A stretch of DNA of 64,000 nt from the NCBI RefSeq assembly GCF_009600885.1, contig NZ_VCLA01000151.1, positions 1 through 64,000 on the forward strand. Reading direction: 5' to 3'. Positions 34,680-43,619 of this stretch are shown here, piece after piece. The notes under the pieces were generated by a model that searched no databases, was not told the DNA's origin, and saw only the letters and a program-made list of their open reading frames with translations. Both the position numbers and the translations under genes were made by a program. The stretch is from Streptomyces jumonjinensis. GTDB lineage: Bacteria > Actinomycetota > Actinomycetes > Streptomycetales > Streptomycetaceae. Positions within the stretch are counted from its first letter, which is position 1. Each line of letters starts with the position of its first letter.

Positions 34680-35969
34680 TCATCGGTAGGCGTCGCGCAG
34701 CCTCAGGTCGAAGTCGCGGACGAAGGCGGGCGGGCTGGTGGACGCGTAGCCGCGCCGGAAGGCGCGGGCGCCTTCGATGACCCTCCCCGAGCCCAGCCGT
34801 AGACCGGTGTCGAGACAGGGGGTGGCGACGGCGTACGCGACGTCGAGCCGGCCTGCGGCCAGATGTCCTCTCGCCACGTCGAGTCCGAGCATGGCGCGCT
34901 GCTTCTCATGGGGGAAGGTGAGCACGGTCTGGGCGTCGTCGGGCGAGGAGAGCACCCGGTGGGGCCGGGCGAGCCGGGCTTCGCCGATGACCCGGGCGGC
35001 GGCGAGCTTCCGCTGGTCGAAGGTGAACACCCAGGGCCAGGGCGGCTCCTCCCCGGCCCGGACCCGGCCCGCGGCGGCCTCACTGGCGGCGAGGGCCCGT
35101 TCGGCGGCGCGCTGGTCGCCCGCGGTCGCGTGGGCGACCGCCTCCAGCGAGCGGAGCCAGGCGGCGGCGATGGCGGGCCGGCGGCCTTCGAGCAGCCGCC
35201 ACGCGCCCTGGATCAGACCGAGCCCCTGGGCCGCGTTCCCCGCCTCGACCTCGAACTGCGCGAGGCTGCCCTGCTGGTAGGCGATCAGCAGTTCGTCGCC
35301 GGACCGGCGGGCCAGCCTGAGCGCTTCGCCGTACCAGGTGCGGGCCGATCCCGCATCCGCCATGTCCCAGCTCAGCCAGGCCGAGAAGCTCGCCACCTCG
35401 CTGGTCACGGAGGCGAGCCGCGCTCTGGCGGGCTGGTCGGCGCTCTGCGCGGCCACGCTCCGGACCAGCCGCAGATGGCCCTGCACCGCGTCCGCGAGCT
35501 GTCGCGCGGAGACACTGGCGTCCATCCGCCGGAACGCGCTGGTCGCCCCGCGCAGCACCTCCGCCTGCTCCTCCGGTCCCGGTGAGAGCCGGGAGGCCGT
35601 GACGGCGGCGGGGATCGTCGCCGCCGCGATGGCCCCGGCGAGAAAGCGCCGCCGGTGCAGCGGATCGGGCTTCTCCGCCCGGGCGGTCGGAGAAGCCCGG
35701 TCCGCCCGCGCGGGCGGGGCCGTGCGGGCGTCCGCCAGACCGACCAGGGCGAGCGGAATGCCCAGATGCCTCGCGGCCTTCGCCAGGGTCTTCATGTTGT
35801 AGTCGGCCACTCCGCGCTTCTCCAGCCGGGAGACGGTCGGCTGGGACAGTCCGCAGGCTTCCGCGAGCTGGCGCTGGGTCATCCTTGCGGCGTCGCGGGC
35901 CAGTTCGATGACCCGTCCGTAGTCACCGGCGCTCGCCGCCTCCGCGGCGGCTCCTTCCAACCAGTTCAT
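34680..35969 (-). CDS. XRE-family HTH regulator with TPR-like C-terminus
   Basis: A 429-residue protein. Residues about 20-80 form an XRE HTH (ARMTQRQLAEACGLSQPTVSRLEKRG). A linker carries RRRFLAGAIAAATIPAAV, a Tat-like hydrophobic stretch often found in this regulator family and unlikely to be a real export signal. The remainder is Ala/Leu-rich helical repeats resembling TPRs. ATG at 35969 follows AGGAGG. Family members often control differentiation or neighbouring small proteins; target unknown. A palindromic site lies about 63 bp upstream. Confidence 0.82.
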   Translation of the reverse strand: MNWLEGAAAEAASAGDYGRVIELARDAARMTQRQLAEACGLSQPTVSRLEKRGVADYNMKTLAKAARHLGIPLALVGLADARTAPPARADRASPTARAEKPDPLHRRRFLAGAIAAATIPAAVTASRLSPGPEEQAEVLRGATSAFRRMDASVSARQLADAVQGHLRLVRSVAAQSADQPARARLASVTSEVASFSAWLSWDMADAGSARTWYGEALRLARRSGDELLIAYQQGSLAQFEVEAGNAAQGLGLIQGAWRLLEGRRPAIAAAWLRSLEAVAHATAGDQRAAERALAASEAAAGRVRAGEEPPWPWVFTFDQRKLAAARVIGEARLARPHRVLSSPDDAQTVLTFPHEKQRAMLGLDVARGHLAAGRLDVAYAVATPCLDTGLRLGSGRVIEGARAFRRGYASTSPPAFVRDFDLRLRDAYR

Positions 35970-36031
35970 CCGACCTCCTGTCACACGACCATAGAGGCGG
36001 GCCTTTCCCGGGGCACTGGATATGCCCCAGC

Positions 36032-36047
36032 CGTATACCCGTATACG
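36032..36047. promoter_or_regulatory. CGTATA/TATACG palindrome upstream of the XRE regulator
   Basis: CGTATACCCGTATACG combines two GTATAC palindromes and as a whole is a 6-4-6 inverted repeat. It lies 63 bp upstream of the XRE regulator start, within the expected promoter, and is a candidate autoregulatory operator. Confidence 0.4.
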
Positions 36048-36237
36048 AGCCGCGCATCGACATGTCCGTCCCGGGGCCGTTCGACGCGGTTCTCTCACTC
36101 CGGCCGTACGGTGCGGGGGACCGCTCGGCCGCCCCTGCTCAGCCGTGCTGGACTCGTGAACGAAACCGGACGGGGGACCAGGGACCGGCGGAGGCCCGCC
36201 CCGCCATCGGAGCCGGAGCGGCGGCGGCCCGCGGGTC

Positions 36238-36798
36238 TCAGGGAGCCGTCAGCCGGAAGCTCATCTGGCCGAAGCCGACCATGTCCCCGTCCCGCACCAC
36301 GACCGAGCCGGCCACCCGGCGGCCGTTGACCGTGGTGCCGTTGGTGGAGCCGAGGTCGCGCAGGATCCAGACGCCCCGGGACCGGCTCAGCTCGGCGTGC
36401 GCCCGGGAGACCGTGTCATGGCTCAGGCGCAGCCCGTTGCCGGGGTCGCGGCCGATCCGCAGGGGGCCGGGGCCGGGCCCGGGCAGCAGCAGGGGCGGCA
36501 GCTTCTCGGTGTGCCAGGCCCTGCGCATCCTCACGAAGAACGCGGACGCCCCGCCGACCACGCCGATCAGCCGCTGGCCGAGACCGCTCTGCGGGCCGAA
36601 GACCAGATCGGCGGTGAGCTCCTGGAGCTCATCGGTGCGACGGGCGACCAGGGCCAGCTCCATCCGCCGCAGAAAGGTGTCGTGCGACAGCATGCCCTGG
36701 GCCGCGCCCTCGCGGAGCACCCCGACGACCCGGTCCCGCTCGGCGTCCGAGAGCCGGGCCGGAGCGGGGTGCGCGGGGAACTCGAACGACGACGTCAC
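36238..36798 (-). CDS. DUF1707 and FHA domain protein
   Basis: A 186-residue protein. The N-terminus (LSDAERDRVVGVLREGAAQGMLSHDTFLRRMELAL, about residues 15-50) is a DUF1707/SHOCT-like domain. The C-terminal half is an FHA phosphothreonine-binding domain with GRDPGNGLRLSHDTVSRAHAEL and LGSTNGTTVNGRRV. It probably reads a Ser/Thr-kinase phosphorylation state. No kinase is adjacent. It is divergent from the GNAT gene at 37104. Confidence 0.88.
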   Translation of the reverse strand: MTSSFEFPAHPAPARLSDAERDRVVGVLREGAAQGMLSHDTFLRRMELALVARRTDELQELTADLVFGPQSGLGQRLIGVVGGASAFFVRMRRAWHTEKLPPLLLPGPGPGPLRIGRDPGNGLRLSHDTVSRAHAELSRSRGVWILRDLGSTNGTTVNGRRVAGSVVVRDGDMVGFGQMSFRLTAP

Positions 36799-37103
36799 CT
36801 CCCGATTGTCGGTCCGAAGGGCTCACGGTGTCCAGAACACCGGCCATACGCTTCCCCGCCGAACACCGCTGACCTGCATGGAAGATGCGATTCCGGAAGG
36901 GGCGGGAAGGGGTGGGAAGGGCCGCCGGAAAACCGGGCGGAGGAATGATCGTCTCCCGTGTAGGGTGACGCCGACGCCTGAGAACCGACGGAGAGGAGGC
37001 GAGTGCCGTGTCCCTCACACCATCCCCGCGCTCCCGCCCCGTCCGCCCGGCGTTCACAGTCTGACCGGGAGCGCACCACCGCTTTCCTCCGGAGGACACT
37101 CCC
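36799..37103. other. 305-bp divergent intergenic region with a possible leader ORF
   Basis: It lies between the FHA gene and the GNAT gene and should hold both promoters. A short frame with a strong ribosome-binding site occurs at 37008-37064. A purine-rich stretch (AGGGGCGGGAAGGGGTGGGAAGGG near 36898-36921) is notable. Nothing else is recognised. Confidence 0.5.
37008..37064 (+). CDS. Candidate leader ORF before the GNAT gene (18 aa)
   Basis: A GTG preceded by GAGAGGAGG (36991-36999, about 8 nt spacing) opens an 18-residue, Pro/Arg-rich frame (MSLTPSPRSRPVRPAFTV) that stops 39 bp before the acetyltransferase ATG. The ribosome-binding site is stronger than for many real genes nearby. It may be a regulatory upstream ORF or chance. 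Confidence 0.3.
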   Translation: MSLTPSPRSRPVRPAFTV

Positions 37104-38000
37104 ATGACCGATCCGGTCATCCGCGCGCTCGACGAGAACGACGCGCATCTCTTCGACTCCCTGCCCGACCCGCTCGGCATCGGCCGCGCTCTCTCCGGGA
37201 CCGTCCACCGGCCCGAGTGGAAGCGGGTCGCCCTGCGCGACGGCCAGGTGGTCGCCCGGGCCGCCTGGTGGGGCGGACCCGACGACGAACACCCCCTCAA
37301 CGTCAACTGGTTCGACTTCGCGGAGGGCGAGGAGGAGGCCGCGGCCGAGCTGCTGCGCACCTCCCCGTACCGCGTCGAATACCAGCTGATCCTGCCCAGG
37401 GGCTGGCGCGAGGACCCCGTGCTGCGGGCCGCCGGCGAGGCGCGGCTGCGGGCCGCCGGCAAAGCCGGGATGAGTCTGCTGGTGGAGCGCTACCAGTACC
37501 GCTGGACACCGGAGTGCGGGCTGCCCGAGCGGCCCGGACGGCTGGTCTTCCGGCCCGAGCCCGATGACGATGTGATCTTCGATGTGCTGCGCCGGGTGCA
37601 CTCGGCGACGCTCGACGCGCACGCTCTCCAGGACATCGCCGAGGGCGGTTTGGACCGCGCGGCACAGGCGGAGCTGGACTTCTTCCGCTGGTGCCCCTCG
37701 CCGCGCGAGTGGTGGCAGCTCGCCCACACCCCCGGCGGTGAGCTGGTCGGGCTGCACGTCCCGGCGCGCAACTCGTCGGGGCCGTGCATCGGCTTCATCG
37801 GGGTCGTGCCGGAGCAGCGTGGGCACGGCTATGCCTACGATCTGCTGGTGGAGTGCACCCGGGTACTGGCCGATGAGGGCGCGGAGTCCGTCCTGGGGGC
37901 GACGGACCAGACCAACGTCCCGATGGCCCGGCAGTTCGCCAGGGCCGGGCATCCGGTCATCGAGGAGCGGATCTATCTGACGCCCGGCCCGCGGGACTGA
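37104..38000 (+). CDS. GNAT family N-acetyltransferase (two-domain)
   Basis: A 298-residue protein whose C-terminal part is a GNAT domain with the acetyl-CoA loop GVVPEQRGHGYAYDLL (about residues 233-248) followed by TDQTNVPMARQFARAGH. The N-terminal 140 residues form a second, degenerate GNAT-like half. ATG at 37104 follows CGGAGGA. The substrate is unknown. Confidence 0.85.
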   Translation: MTDPVIRALDENDAHLFDSLPDPLGIGRALSGTVHRPEWKRVALRDGQVVARAAWWGGPDDEHPLNVNWFDFAEGEEEAAAELLRTSPYRVEYQLILPRGWREDPVLRAAGEARLRAAGKAGMSLLVERYQYRWTPECGLPERPGRLVFRPEPDDDVIFDVLRRVHSATLDAHALQDIAEGGLDRAAQAELDFFRWCPSPREWWQLAHTPGGELVGLHVPARNSSGPCIGFIGVVPEQRGHGYAYDLLVECTRVLADEGAESVLGATDQTNVPMARQFARAGHPVIEERIYLTPGPRD

Positions 38001-38012
38001 CCGTACGCGAGG

Positions 38013-38043
38013 GCGCCCCCGCTGAAGCATGGCCCGGGGGCGC
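38013..38043. terminator. Hairpin between GNAT and VapB-like genes
   Basis: GCGCCCCCG (38013-38021) pairs with CGGGGGCGC (38035-38043) over a 13-nt loop, just after the GNAT stop and between convergent genes. Confidence 0.5.
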
Positions 38044-38084
38044 TCCCGCTCAGCTGAACCCGGGCCGCCCCGGGCCGCCCCCGG

Positions 38085-38285
38085 TCAGCCCCGCGGCGGC
38101 TCGGGCGCGGCCCCCGGCTCCCGTACGCCCGCGTTCTGTGACCCGGTCCGCTCCTCGGTGCGGTGCCCCCGCGCGATGTAGTCGCGTACGACCGCTTCGA
38201 CGGCGTCCTGGGGCGAGCCCACACCGGCCAGCACCATCACTTCCACCACCAGTTCGGCATCGAGGCCGATATTGACCTTGGCCAT
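38085..38285 (-). CDS. VapB/DUF2191-like antitoxin-type protein (66 aa)
   Basis: A 66-residue protein starting MAKVNIGLDAELVVEVMVLAGV, followed by AVEAVVRDYIARGHRTEER, the ribbon-helix-helix layout of VapB/DUF2191 antitoxins. The C-terminal 20 residues are disordered. ATG at 38285 follows GGAGGGG. No PIN-domain VapC toxin gene is adjacent, so it is an orphan and may act as a simple DNA-binding protein. Confidence 0.7.
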   Translation of the reverse strand: MAKVNIGLDAELVVEVMVLAGVGSPQDAVEAVVRDYIARGHRTEERTGSQNAGVREPGAAPEPPRG

Positions 38286-38332
38286 GGGGCACCCCTCCGT
38301 GGATCTTCGCGGATCTCCGTTGACCGGGGACT

Positions 38333-39715
38333 CTAGCCGTTCGCGGACCCCCTGGCCCGCTGGGCGGCGATCGTCTCGCGGTACCAGGCGTAGGACGCCT
38401 TCGGGGTGCGCTCCAGCGTCTCGAAGTCGATGTGGACCAGCCCGAAGCGCTGCGCCGCGCCCTCCGCCCACTCGATGTTGTCGGTGAGCGACCAGGTGAA
38501 GTAGCCGCGTACATCGACGCCCTCCTCGACGGCCCGGTGCAGCGCGCGCAGATGGGAGTCGAGATAGGCGATCCGGCGCTGGTCGTCGAGTCCGCCGTAC
38601 GAGCAGCCGTTCTCGGTGATGTGGAGCGGCGGCAGCCGGTCGCCGAAGCGGTCCTTCAGCCGGAGCAGCATCTCGCGCAGTCCGTCGGGGACCACCGGCC
38701 AGCCGAAGTCGGTGCGTTCCGCGCTGTCGATCCCGCGGAGCCCGAAGGGCAGCCCCTCGGGGAGTCCGACGCCCGCGAAGCCGCCGGGCTCCGCCGCCGT
38801 GGGCACGCCGACCAGCATGGGGTGGTAGTAGTTCACCCCGTACCAGTCCAGCGGCGCGGAGATCACGGCGAGATCCTCGGCGACCGGTCCCGGCATCAGG
38901 GCGGCGAGGTTCTCGTCCGGGTAGCCGCCGGTGAGCACCGGGTCGGCGAACAGCCAGTTGGTGAGGGTGTCGTACAGCTCGGCCGCGGTCCGGTCCGCCT
39001 CGCTGCCGCCCGCCGTCCACACCGGGGAGTGGGAGAGCGCGAGCCCGATGTTCCGCGCGCCCGCCGCACGCAGGGCCTGGACGCCGAGGCCATGGGCGAG
39101 GAGCTGATGGTGGGCGGCGGGCAGCGCGTCGAAGAGCAGCCGTCTGCCCGGGGCGTGCTCGCCGAGGGCATAGCCGAGGAGGGTGACCTCGGCGGGTTCG
39201 TTGACCGTGATCCACATGGGGACGCGGTCGCCGAGCCGCCCGGCGACCGCCGACGCGTAGTCGGCGAACCGGGCGGCGGTGTCCCGGTTGAGCCAGCCGC
39301 CGGTCTCCTCCAGGGCCAAGGGGGTGTCCCAGTGGTAGAGGGTGGGCGCGGGGGCGATGCCCCGGGCGCAGAGCTCGTCCACGAGCCGGTCGTAGAAGTC
39401 GAGTCCGGCGGCGTTGACCGGTCCGCCGCCGCCGGGGATCACCCGTGGCCAGCTGATGGAGAACCGGAAGGCGTCCGCGCCGAGCCCGGCGAGCAGGGCG
39501 ACGTCGTCGCGGTAGCGCTCATGGAAGCCGGTGGCGCGCGCGGGGTCGGCGCCGTCCTTGATCCTTCCCTGGGCGGCGAAGGCGTCCCAGCCGGAGGGGC
39601 CTTTGCCGTCGGTGTCGGCGGCTCCTTCGGTCTGGAAGGCGGAGGCGGCGGCTCCCCAGAGGAAGCCGGGCGGGAAGAGGGGGAGCGGCCCGTTCGATCC
39701 GGAAGACGGAGGCAT
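38333..39715 (-). CDS. GH1 beta-glucosidase
   Basis: A 460-residue GH1 enzyme without signal peptide. PLPLFPPGFLWGAAASAFQTEGA near the N-terminus, acid/base Glu in TVNEPAEV (about residue 165), nucleophile Glu in HITENGCSY (about residue 365) and WSLTDNIEWAEG late are all conserved. It hydrolyses cellobiose or other beta-glucosides in the cytosol. It lies alone on the minus strand between treY and treZ, without its own transporter or LacI regulator. Confidence 0.92.
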   Translation of the reverse strand: MPPSSGSNGPLPLFPPGFLWGAAASAFQTEGAADTDGKGPSGWDAFAAQGRIKDGADPARATGFHERYRDDVALLAGLGADAFRFSISWPRVIPGGGGPVNAAGLDFYDRLVDELCARGIAPAPTLYHWDTPLALEETGGWLNRDTAARFADYASAVAGRLGDRVPMWITVNEPAEVTLLGYALGEHAPGRRLLFDALPAAHHQLLAHGLGVQALRAAGARNIGLALSHSPVWTAGGSEADRTAAELYDTLTNWLFADPVLTGGYPDENLAALMPGPVAEDLAVISAPLDWYGVNYYHPMLVGVPTAAEPGGFAGVGLPEGLPFGLRGIDSAERTDFGWPVVPDGLREMLLRLKDRFGDRLPPLHITENGCSYGGLDDQRRIAYLDSHLRALHRAVEEGVDVRGYFTWSLTDNIEWAEGAAQRFGLVHIDFETLERTPKASYAWYRETIAAQRARGSANG

Positions 39716-39823
39716 GGCCCGTGACCCTAATGCCGCAAGGTCGCCCCTTCCAGGGGCCGGAGTCGTCAGGATGGGCGGCGGGCCCGAAGACGGCGGGGCC
39801 CATGACGGACGAGGGGATGGCCA

Positions 39824-41566
39824 GTGCTGTTCGAAGTGTGGGCGCCGCGCGCCGAGGAGCGGGTGACGCTGCTGCTGGAGGGCTCGGAGCGGGAGATGGC
39901 CCGGGTGGCGGACCGGGCGGGCTGGTGGCGTGCCGAGGCCGGGGCGGACGAGGGCGCGCGGTACGGATTCGCCCTGGACGGCGGTCCGGTGCGGCCCGAT
40001 CCCCGCTCGCGCCGCCAGCCGGACGGACCGGACGGTCTCAGCGCGGTGGTGCTCCCGGACTCCTACGTCTGGCGGCATGACTGGCCCGGCCGGACGCTGC
40101 GCGGCGCGGTGCTGTACGAGCTGCACATCGGCACCTTCACGGCCGAGGGGACCCTCGACGCGGCGGCTGCGCACCTCGGCGACCTGGCCGAGCTGGGGAT
40201 CTCCCATATCGAGCTGATGCCGGTCTGCCCGTTTCCGGGGGTGCACGGCTGGGGGTACGAAGGGGTGTCGCTGTGGGCGGTGCACGAGCCGTACGGCGGT
40301 CCGGAGGCGCTCAGGCGTTTCGTGGACGCCGCGCACGGTCATGGGCTCGGGGTGGTGCTGGACGTGGTCCACAACCATCTGGGCCCCTCGGGGAACCATC
40401 TGCCCGCCTTCGGGCCGTATTTCACGGACGCCCACCACACCCCGTGGGGCGCGGCGGTCAATCTGGACGCCGCGGGCTCGGACGAGGTGCGCGCCTATCT
40501 GCTGGGCAGCGCGCTGGCCTGGCTGCGGGAGTACCGGCTGGACGGGCTGCGGCTCGACGCGGTGCACGCGCTCGTCGACACCCGGGCGCTGGCCTTCCCG
40601 GAGGAGCTGTCCCGGGCGGTGGACGCGCTCTCCGGGGAGCTGCGCCGGCCGCTGTTCCTGATCGCCGAATCGGACGCCTGCGATCCGCGTACCGTCACTC
40701 CGCGGGAGGCGGGCGGGCTCGGGCTGCACGCCCAGTGGAACGACGACTTCCATCACGCTCTGCACACCGCGCTGACCGGTGAGTCCCAGGGCTATTACGC
40801 GGACTTCGCCGAGGCTCCGCTGGCGGCCGTCGCCAAGACCGTCACCCGGGGGTTCTTCCACGACGGCGTCCCTTCGGGTTTCCGGGGGCGGGTGCACGGC
40901 CGTCCCGTGGATGTGACGACGACGCCCGCCCACCGTTTCCTCGGCTATGCCCAGACCCATGACCAGATCGGCAATCGCGCGCTGGGCGACCGGCTCTCGG
41001 GGGCCCTGGCCCCCGGTCTGCTGGCGTGCGCGGCGGTGCTGGTGCTCACCGGTCCGTTCACCCCGATGCTGTTCATGGGCGAGGAGTGGGGTGCGCGGAC
41101 GCCCTGGCAGTTCTTCACCGACCACACCGATCCGGAGCTGGCGGCGGCGGTACGGGAGGGCAGACGGCGGGAGTTCGCCGCGCACGGCTGGGACGCGGCG
41201 GACATCCCGGACCCGCAGGACCCGGCCACCCGCCTCCGGTCCTGTCTGGACCGCTCGGAGCGCTCCCGTGAGCCGCACGCCCGGCTGCTGGCCTGGCACA
41301 AGGAGCTGATCGCGCTGCGGCGTGCCCACTCCGATCTGGCCGATCCCGATCTGGCGTCGGTGCGGGTGGCGTACGACGAGGACGCCCGCTGGCTGGCGCT
41401 GCGGCGGGGCGATCTGCGGATCGCGGTCAATCTGGGGGACGAGCCCGCTTCGATCCGGCTGGGCGGAGGCGGCCGGGTGCTGGCGGCCTGGGATCCGGTC
41501 CGGCCGCCGGGCGCGGACGGGGCGCTGCGGCTGGGGCCCCGGTCGTGCGCGGTGCTGACGGACTGA
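39824..41566 (+). CDS. treZ: Malto-oligosyltrehalose trehalohydrolase TreZ
   Basis: A 580-residue GH13_10 hydrolase that releases trehalose from maltooligosyl-trehalose. The N-terminal domain begins LFEVWAPRAEERVTLLLEG. Barrel motifs: VHGWGYEGVSLWAVHEPYGG, LDVVHNHLGPSGNH, GLRLDAVHAL (nucleophile Asp), LIAESDACD (Glu) and TPAHRFLGYAQTHDQIGNR. GTG at 39824 follows GAGGGG. Completes the glgX-treY-treZ route, though five genes, some on the other strand, separate it from treY. Confidence 0.95.
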   Translation: MLFEVWAPRAEERVTLLLEGSEREMARVADRAGWWRAEAGADEGARYGFALDGGPVRPDPRSRRQPDGPDGLSAVVLPDSYVWRHDWPGRTLRGAVLYELHIGTFTAEGTLDAAAAHLGDLAELGISHIELMPVCPFPGVHGWGYEGVSLWAVHEPYGGPEALRRFVDAAHGHGLGVVLDVVHNHLGPSGNHLPAFGPYFTDAHHTPWGAAVNLDAAGSDEVRAYLLGSALAWLREYRLDGLRLDAVHALVDTRALAFPEELSRAVDALSGELRRPLFLIAESDACDPRTVTPREAGGLGLHAQWNDDFHHALHTALTGESQGYYADFAEAPLAAVAKTVTRGFFHDGVPSGFRGRVHGRPVDVTTTPAHRFLGYAQTHDQIGNRALGDRLSGALAPGLLACAAVLVLTGPFTPMLFMGEEWGARTPWQFFTDHTDPELAAAVREGRRREFAAHGWDAADIPDPQDPATRLRSCLDRSERSREPHARLLAWHKELIALRRAHSDLADPDLASVRVAYDEDARWLALRRGDLRIAVNLGDEPASIRLGGGGRVLAAWDPVRPPGADGALRLGPRSCAVLTD

Positions 41567-41701
41567 GGGGGGCGGGGGCAGGGGGGCGGGCTCGGGGCCA
41601 AGGGCAGGCGGGCTCGGGTGCCGCGCCCGTCCCGAAGCGGTGCGCGGGCCGGCCCCCGCCCGTCTCCGGGGCCGTTCGCGAGCCCACAGGCTCGCGCGGG
41701 C

Positions 41702-42655
41702 TCAGCCCCGCTCGCCGCCGAGCAGCCGCTCCAGCAGTTCCTGGAACTCCTCGCCGATCACGATGCGCAGCCCGTCCCCGTCCTCCTCCCGGTCGCTGAG
41801 CTGGGTGAGGCGGCCCTCCCGCCACCAGTAGACATAGGGGCTGATAGCCCCCGGCGTGTCCACATAACCGGACGCGGCGAACGACGCCATCGCGTTGAGC
41901 GCGGGCACGATTCCGGCGTCCCGGATGACATGGAAGGCGAGCTGATGCCGGAAGGGCAGCGCCACCAGCGCGCCGTCCTCGGTGAGCTGTTCCCCGGTGG
42001 TCTCCCGTACGACGCTCTCCAGCGTCAGGACCCGGCTCGCGGTGTAGAAGGAGTCGCCGAGGATCACCTCGAAGCGCATCCCGTCGTCGCCCTTGACGGT
42101 CTCATGCCCTTCGATGGGCAGCCCGCGCAGATTGTAGAGCGCCTGTTCGCGCAGATAGGGGAGGTCGCCGAGGGGGGCGAGGGCGTCGTCGGTGAGCATC
42201 ATGACGCTCTCCGGGAGATCGAGGGCGATGATCTCGTGGAGTCCCGGGGCGGGGGTGCGGGCGTAGGCGAAGCTCGCCGGGTCGAAGCCCTCGGAGCCCA
42301 GCACCCGGGGGTAGAGCTGGGAGCGGATCTGCTCGGTCGACAGGGTGTCCAGCGCGGAGGGCGCGTCCATGGTCCGCAGCACCATGCCGACATGGCGGCG
42401 GACCTGATCGGGCCAGGCGCGCGGGCCCCGGTCGTCGTTGTGGAGGACGGCAGCGAGATTGGCGAGGCCGAACTGGCGGCCGGAGCTGTCGGAGACCACA
42501 TCGGCGTAGACGCTCACTTCGAGGCCCTGCTCGGCGAACGCCTCCCGGACCAGGGAGCGGAAGCGGGCGCCCTCGTCGGCGGAGAAGTAGGGGAACTCGG
42601 GGTCGCGCGGCGCGTCCTGCCCGTCGCGCTTCGGCCTCCGCCGGAACAACCCCAC
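41702..42655 (-). CDS. Conserved hypothetical protein, possibly DUF1444/YtpQ-like
   Basis: A 317-residue soluble protein without signal or membrane segment. After a basic start (GLFRRRPKRDGQ), residues about 25-300 form an alpha/beta domain (GLEVSVYADVVSDSSGRQFGLANLAAVLHN, HEIIALDLPESVMMLTDDAL). The layout resembles DUF1444 proteins, but I am not certain. GTG at 42655 follows GAGAGGCGG; an in-frame ATG at 42676 would add seven residues. Function unknown. Confidence 0.68.
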   Translation of the reverse strand: MGLFRRRPKRDGQDAPRDPEFPYFSADEGARFRSLVREAFAEQGLEVSVYADVVSDSSGRQFGLANLAAVLHNDDRGPRAWPDQVRRHVGMVLRTMDAPSALDTLSTEQIRSQLYPRVLGSEGFDPASFAYARTPAPGLHEIIALDLPESVMMLTDDALAPLGDLPYLREQALYNLRGLPIEGHETVKGDDGMRFEVILGDSFYTASRVLTLESVVRETTGEQLTEDGALVALPFRHQLAFHVIRDAGIVPALNAMASFAASGYVDTPGAISPYVYWWREGRLTQLSDREEDGDGLRIVIGEEFQELLERLLGGERG

Positions 42656-42769
42656 GTCATCCGCCTCTCGTTCCATCCCGGGACCGGCCCGGGAGCCGCT
42701 CCGGCCGCGCCATGCGACACGCGCTGTGAGCGTACCCACCCATGGTTCTTCCACCCGGCGGGGGGATGC

Positions 42770-43402
42770 TCAGGGCATGGGCACGATGAGATCCGCGCGC
42801 GCTCTGCCGAGGGCGATCAGCCGGGCGTTGGCCTCGTCGGAGCCGTGTGCCCAGCGCTCGGCGTGGGCCCGCTCCTTGCCGAATCGGATATGCCGGTCGA
42901 TGAGCCGGCGGAGGCGTGCCTCCCGCGCCGGGTCCAGATACCAGACCTCGTCGAGCAGCGGCCGGACCCGGGCCCAGGGGCCGTCGTCATGGAGGAGATA
43001 GTTCCCCTCGGTGATCACCAGGGGGGTCTCCGGAGTCACCGGGATGCTGCCCGCGACCGGCTCCTCCAGGGTGCGGTCGAAGGCCGGGGCGTAGACCGTG
43101 ACGCCGGGGGCGGGGGCGCGCAGCCGGGTGAGCAGCGCGGCGTAGCCGTCGGCGTCGAAGGTGTCGGCCGCGCCCTTGCGGCCGGTCAGGCCGAGGCGTT
43201 CGAGGGTCGCCCCGGCGAGATGGAAGCCGTCCATGGGGACCAGCACGGCGAGCCCGGCCAGCGCGTCGGCCAGCTGTGCGGCGAGGGTGGACTTGCCCGC
43301 TCCGGGCGCTCCGGCGATGCCCAGGATGCGGCGCCGGCCGGGGGCGGCGAGGGCGCGGGCGCGGTCCAGGAGATCCGGCGGAAGTGTCGGCACGCCCCTC
43401 AT
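42770..43402 (-). CDS. Nucleoside/nucleotide kinase family protein (uridine/pantothenate-kinase fold)
   Basis: A 210-residue P-loop kinase. Walker A GIAGAPGAGKST (about residue 29), PMDGFHLAG, YAPAFDRTLEEPVAG and ITEGNYLL are typical of the phosphoribulokinase/uridine kinase branch, of which YfdG/FrcK-like sugar or pantothenate kinases are members. The substrate is unknown. ATG at 43402 follows GGGAGA. A 26-bp tandem repeat lies upstream. Confidence 0.82.
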   Translation of the reverse strand: MRGVPTLPPDLLDRARALAAPGRRRILGIAGAPGAGKSTLAAQLADALAGLAVLVPMDGFHLAGATLERLGLTGRKGAADTFDADGYAALLTRLRAPAPGVTVYAPAFDRTLEEPVAGSIPVTPETPLVITEGNYLLHDDGPWARVRPLLDEVWYLDPAREARLRRLIDRHIRFGKERAHAERWAHGSDEANARLIALGRARADLIVPMP

Positions 43403-43495
43403 TCTCCCACCCCTGGCCGTCCGCAGGACGGGAGCCGGGTGCCCGGGGGCCGGGCCGCGTCCGTCGCGCCGCCGCCCGGCGGACAGCTCCGGAGC

Positions 43496-43547
43496 GGCCC
43501 CGTACACCGGCTCCGGGCACCGGCCCCGTACACCGGCTCCGGGCACC
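43496..43547. repeat. 26-bp perfect tandem duplication
   Basis: Two identical 26-bp copies (43496-43521 and 43522-43547; unit starts GGCCCCGTACACCGG) lie in the 217-bp gap between the kinase and msrB genes. Probably a recent slippage product; no function is evident. Confidence 0.75.
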
Positions 43548-43619
43548 GCCCGGCGGGCGCACGGGCCGACCCAGGACGGGCGCGCGGGCACGCCCGTCCG
43601 GCCGGGTGCCGTCGGGGCC

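Noticed and set aside
37003..37107. Alternative 34-codon frame from GTG 37003 coupled to the GNAT start
   Set aside because: The spacing to the ribosome-binding site is too short, and the 37008 frame fits better.
38085..38285. Toxin-antitoxin module
   Set aside because: The VapB-like gene has no PIN-domain or other toxin gene beside it; the neighbours are a GNAT protein and a GH1 enzyme.
43496..43547. CRISPR-like repeats
   Set aside because: The repeats are direct tandems without spacers, and no cas genes are present. The same holds for the other repeat arrays in the window.
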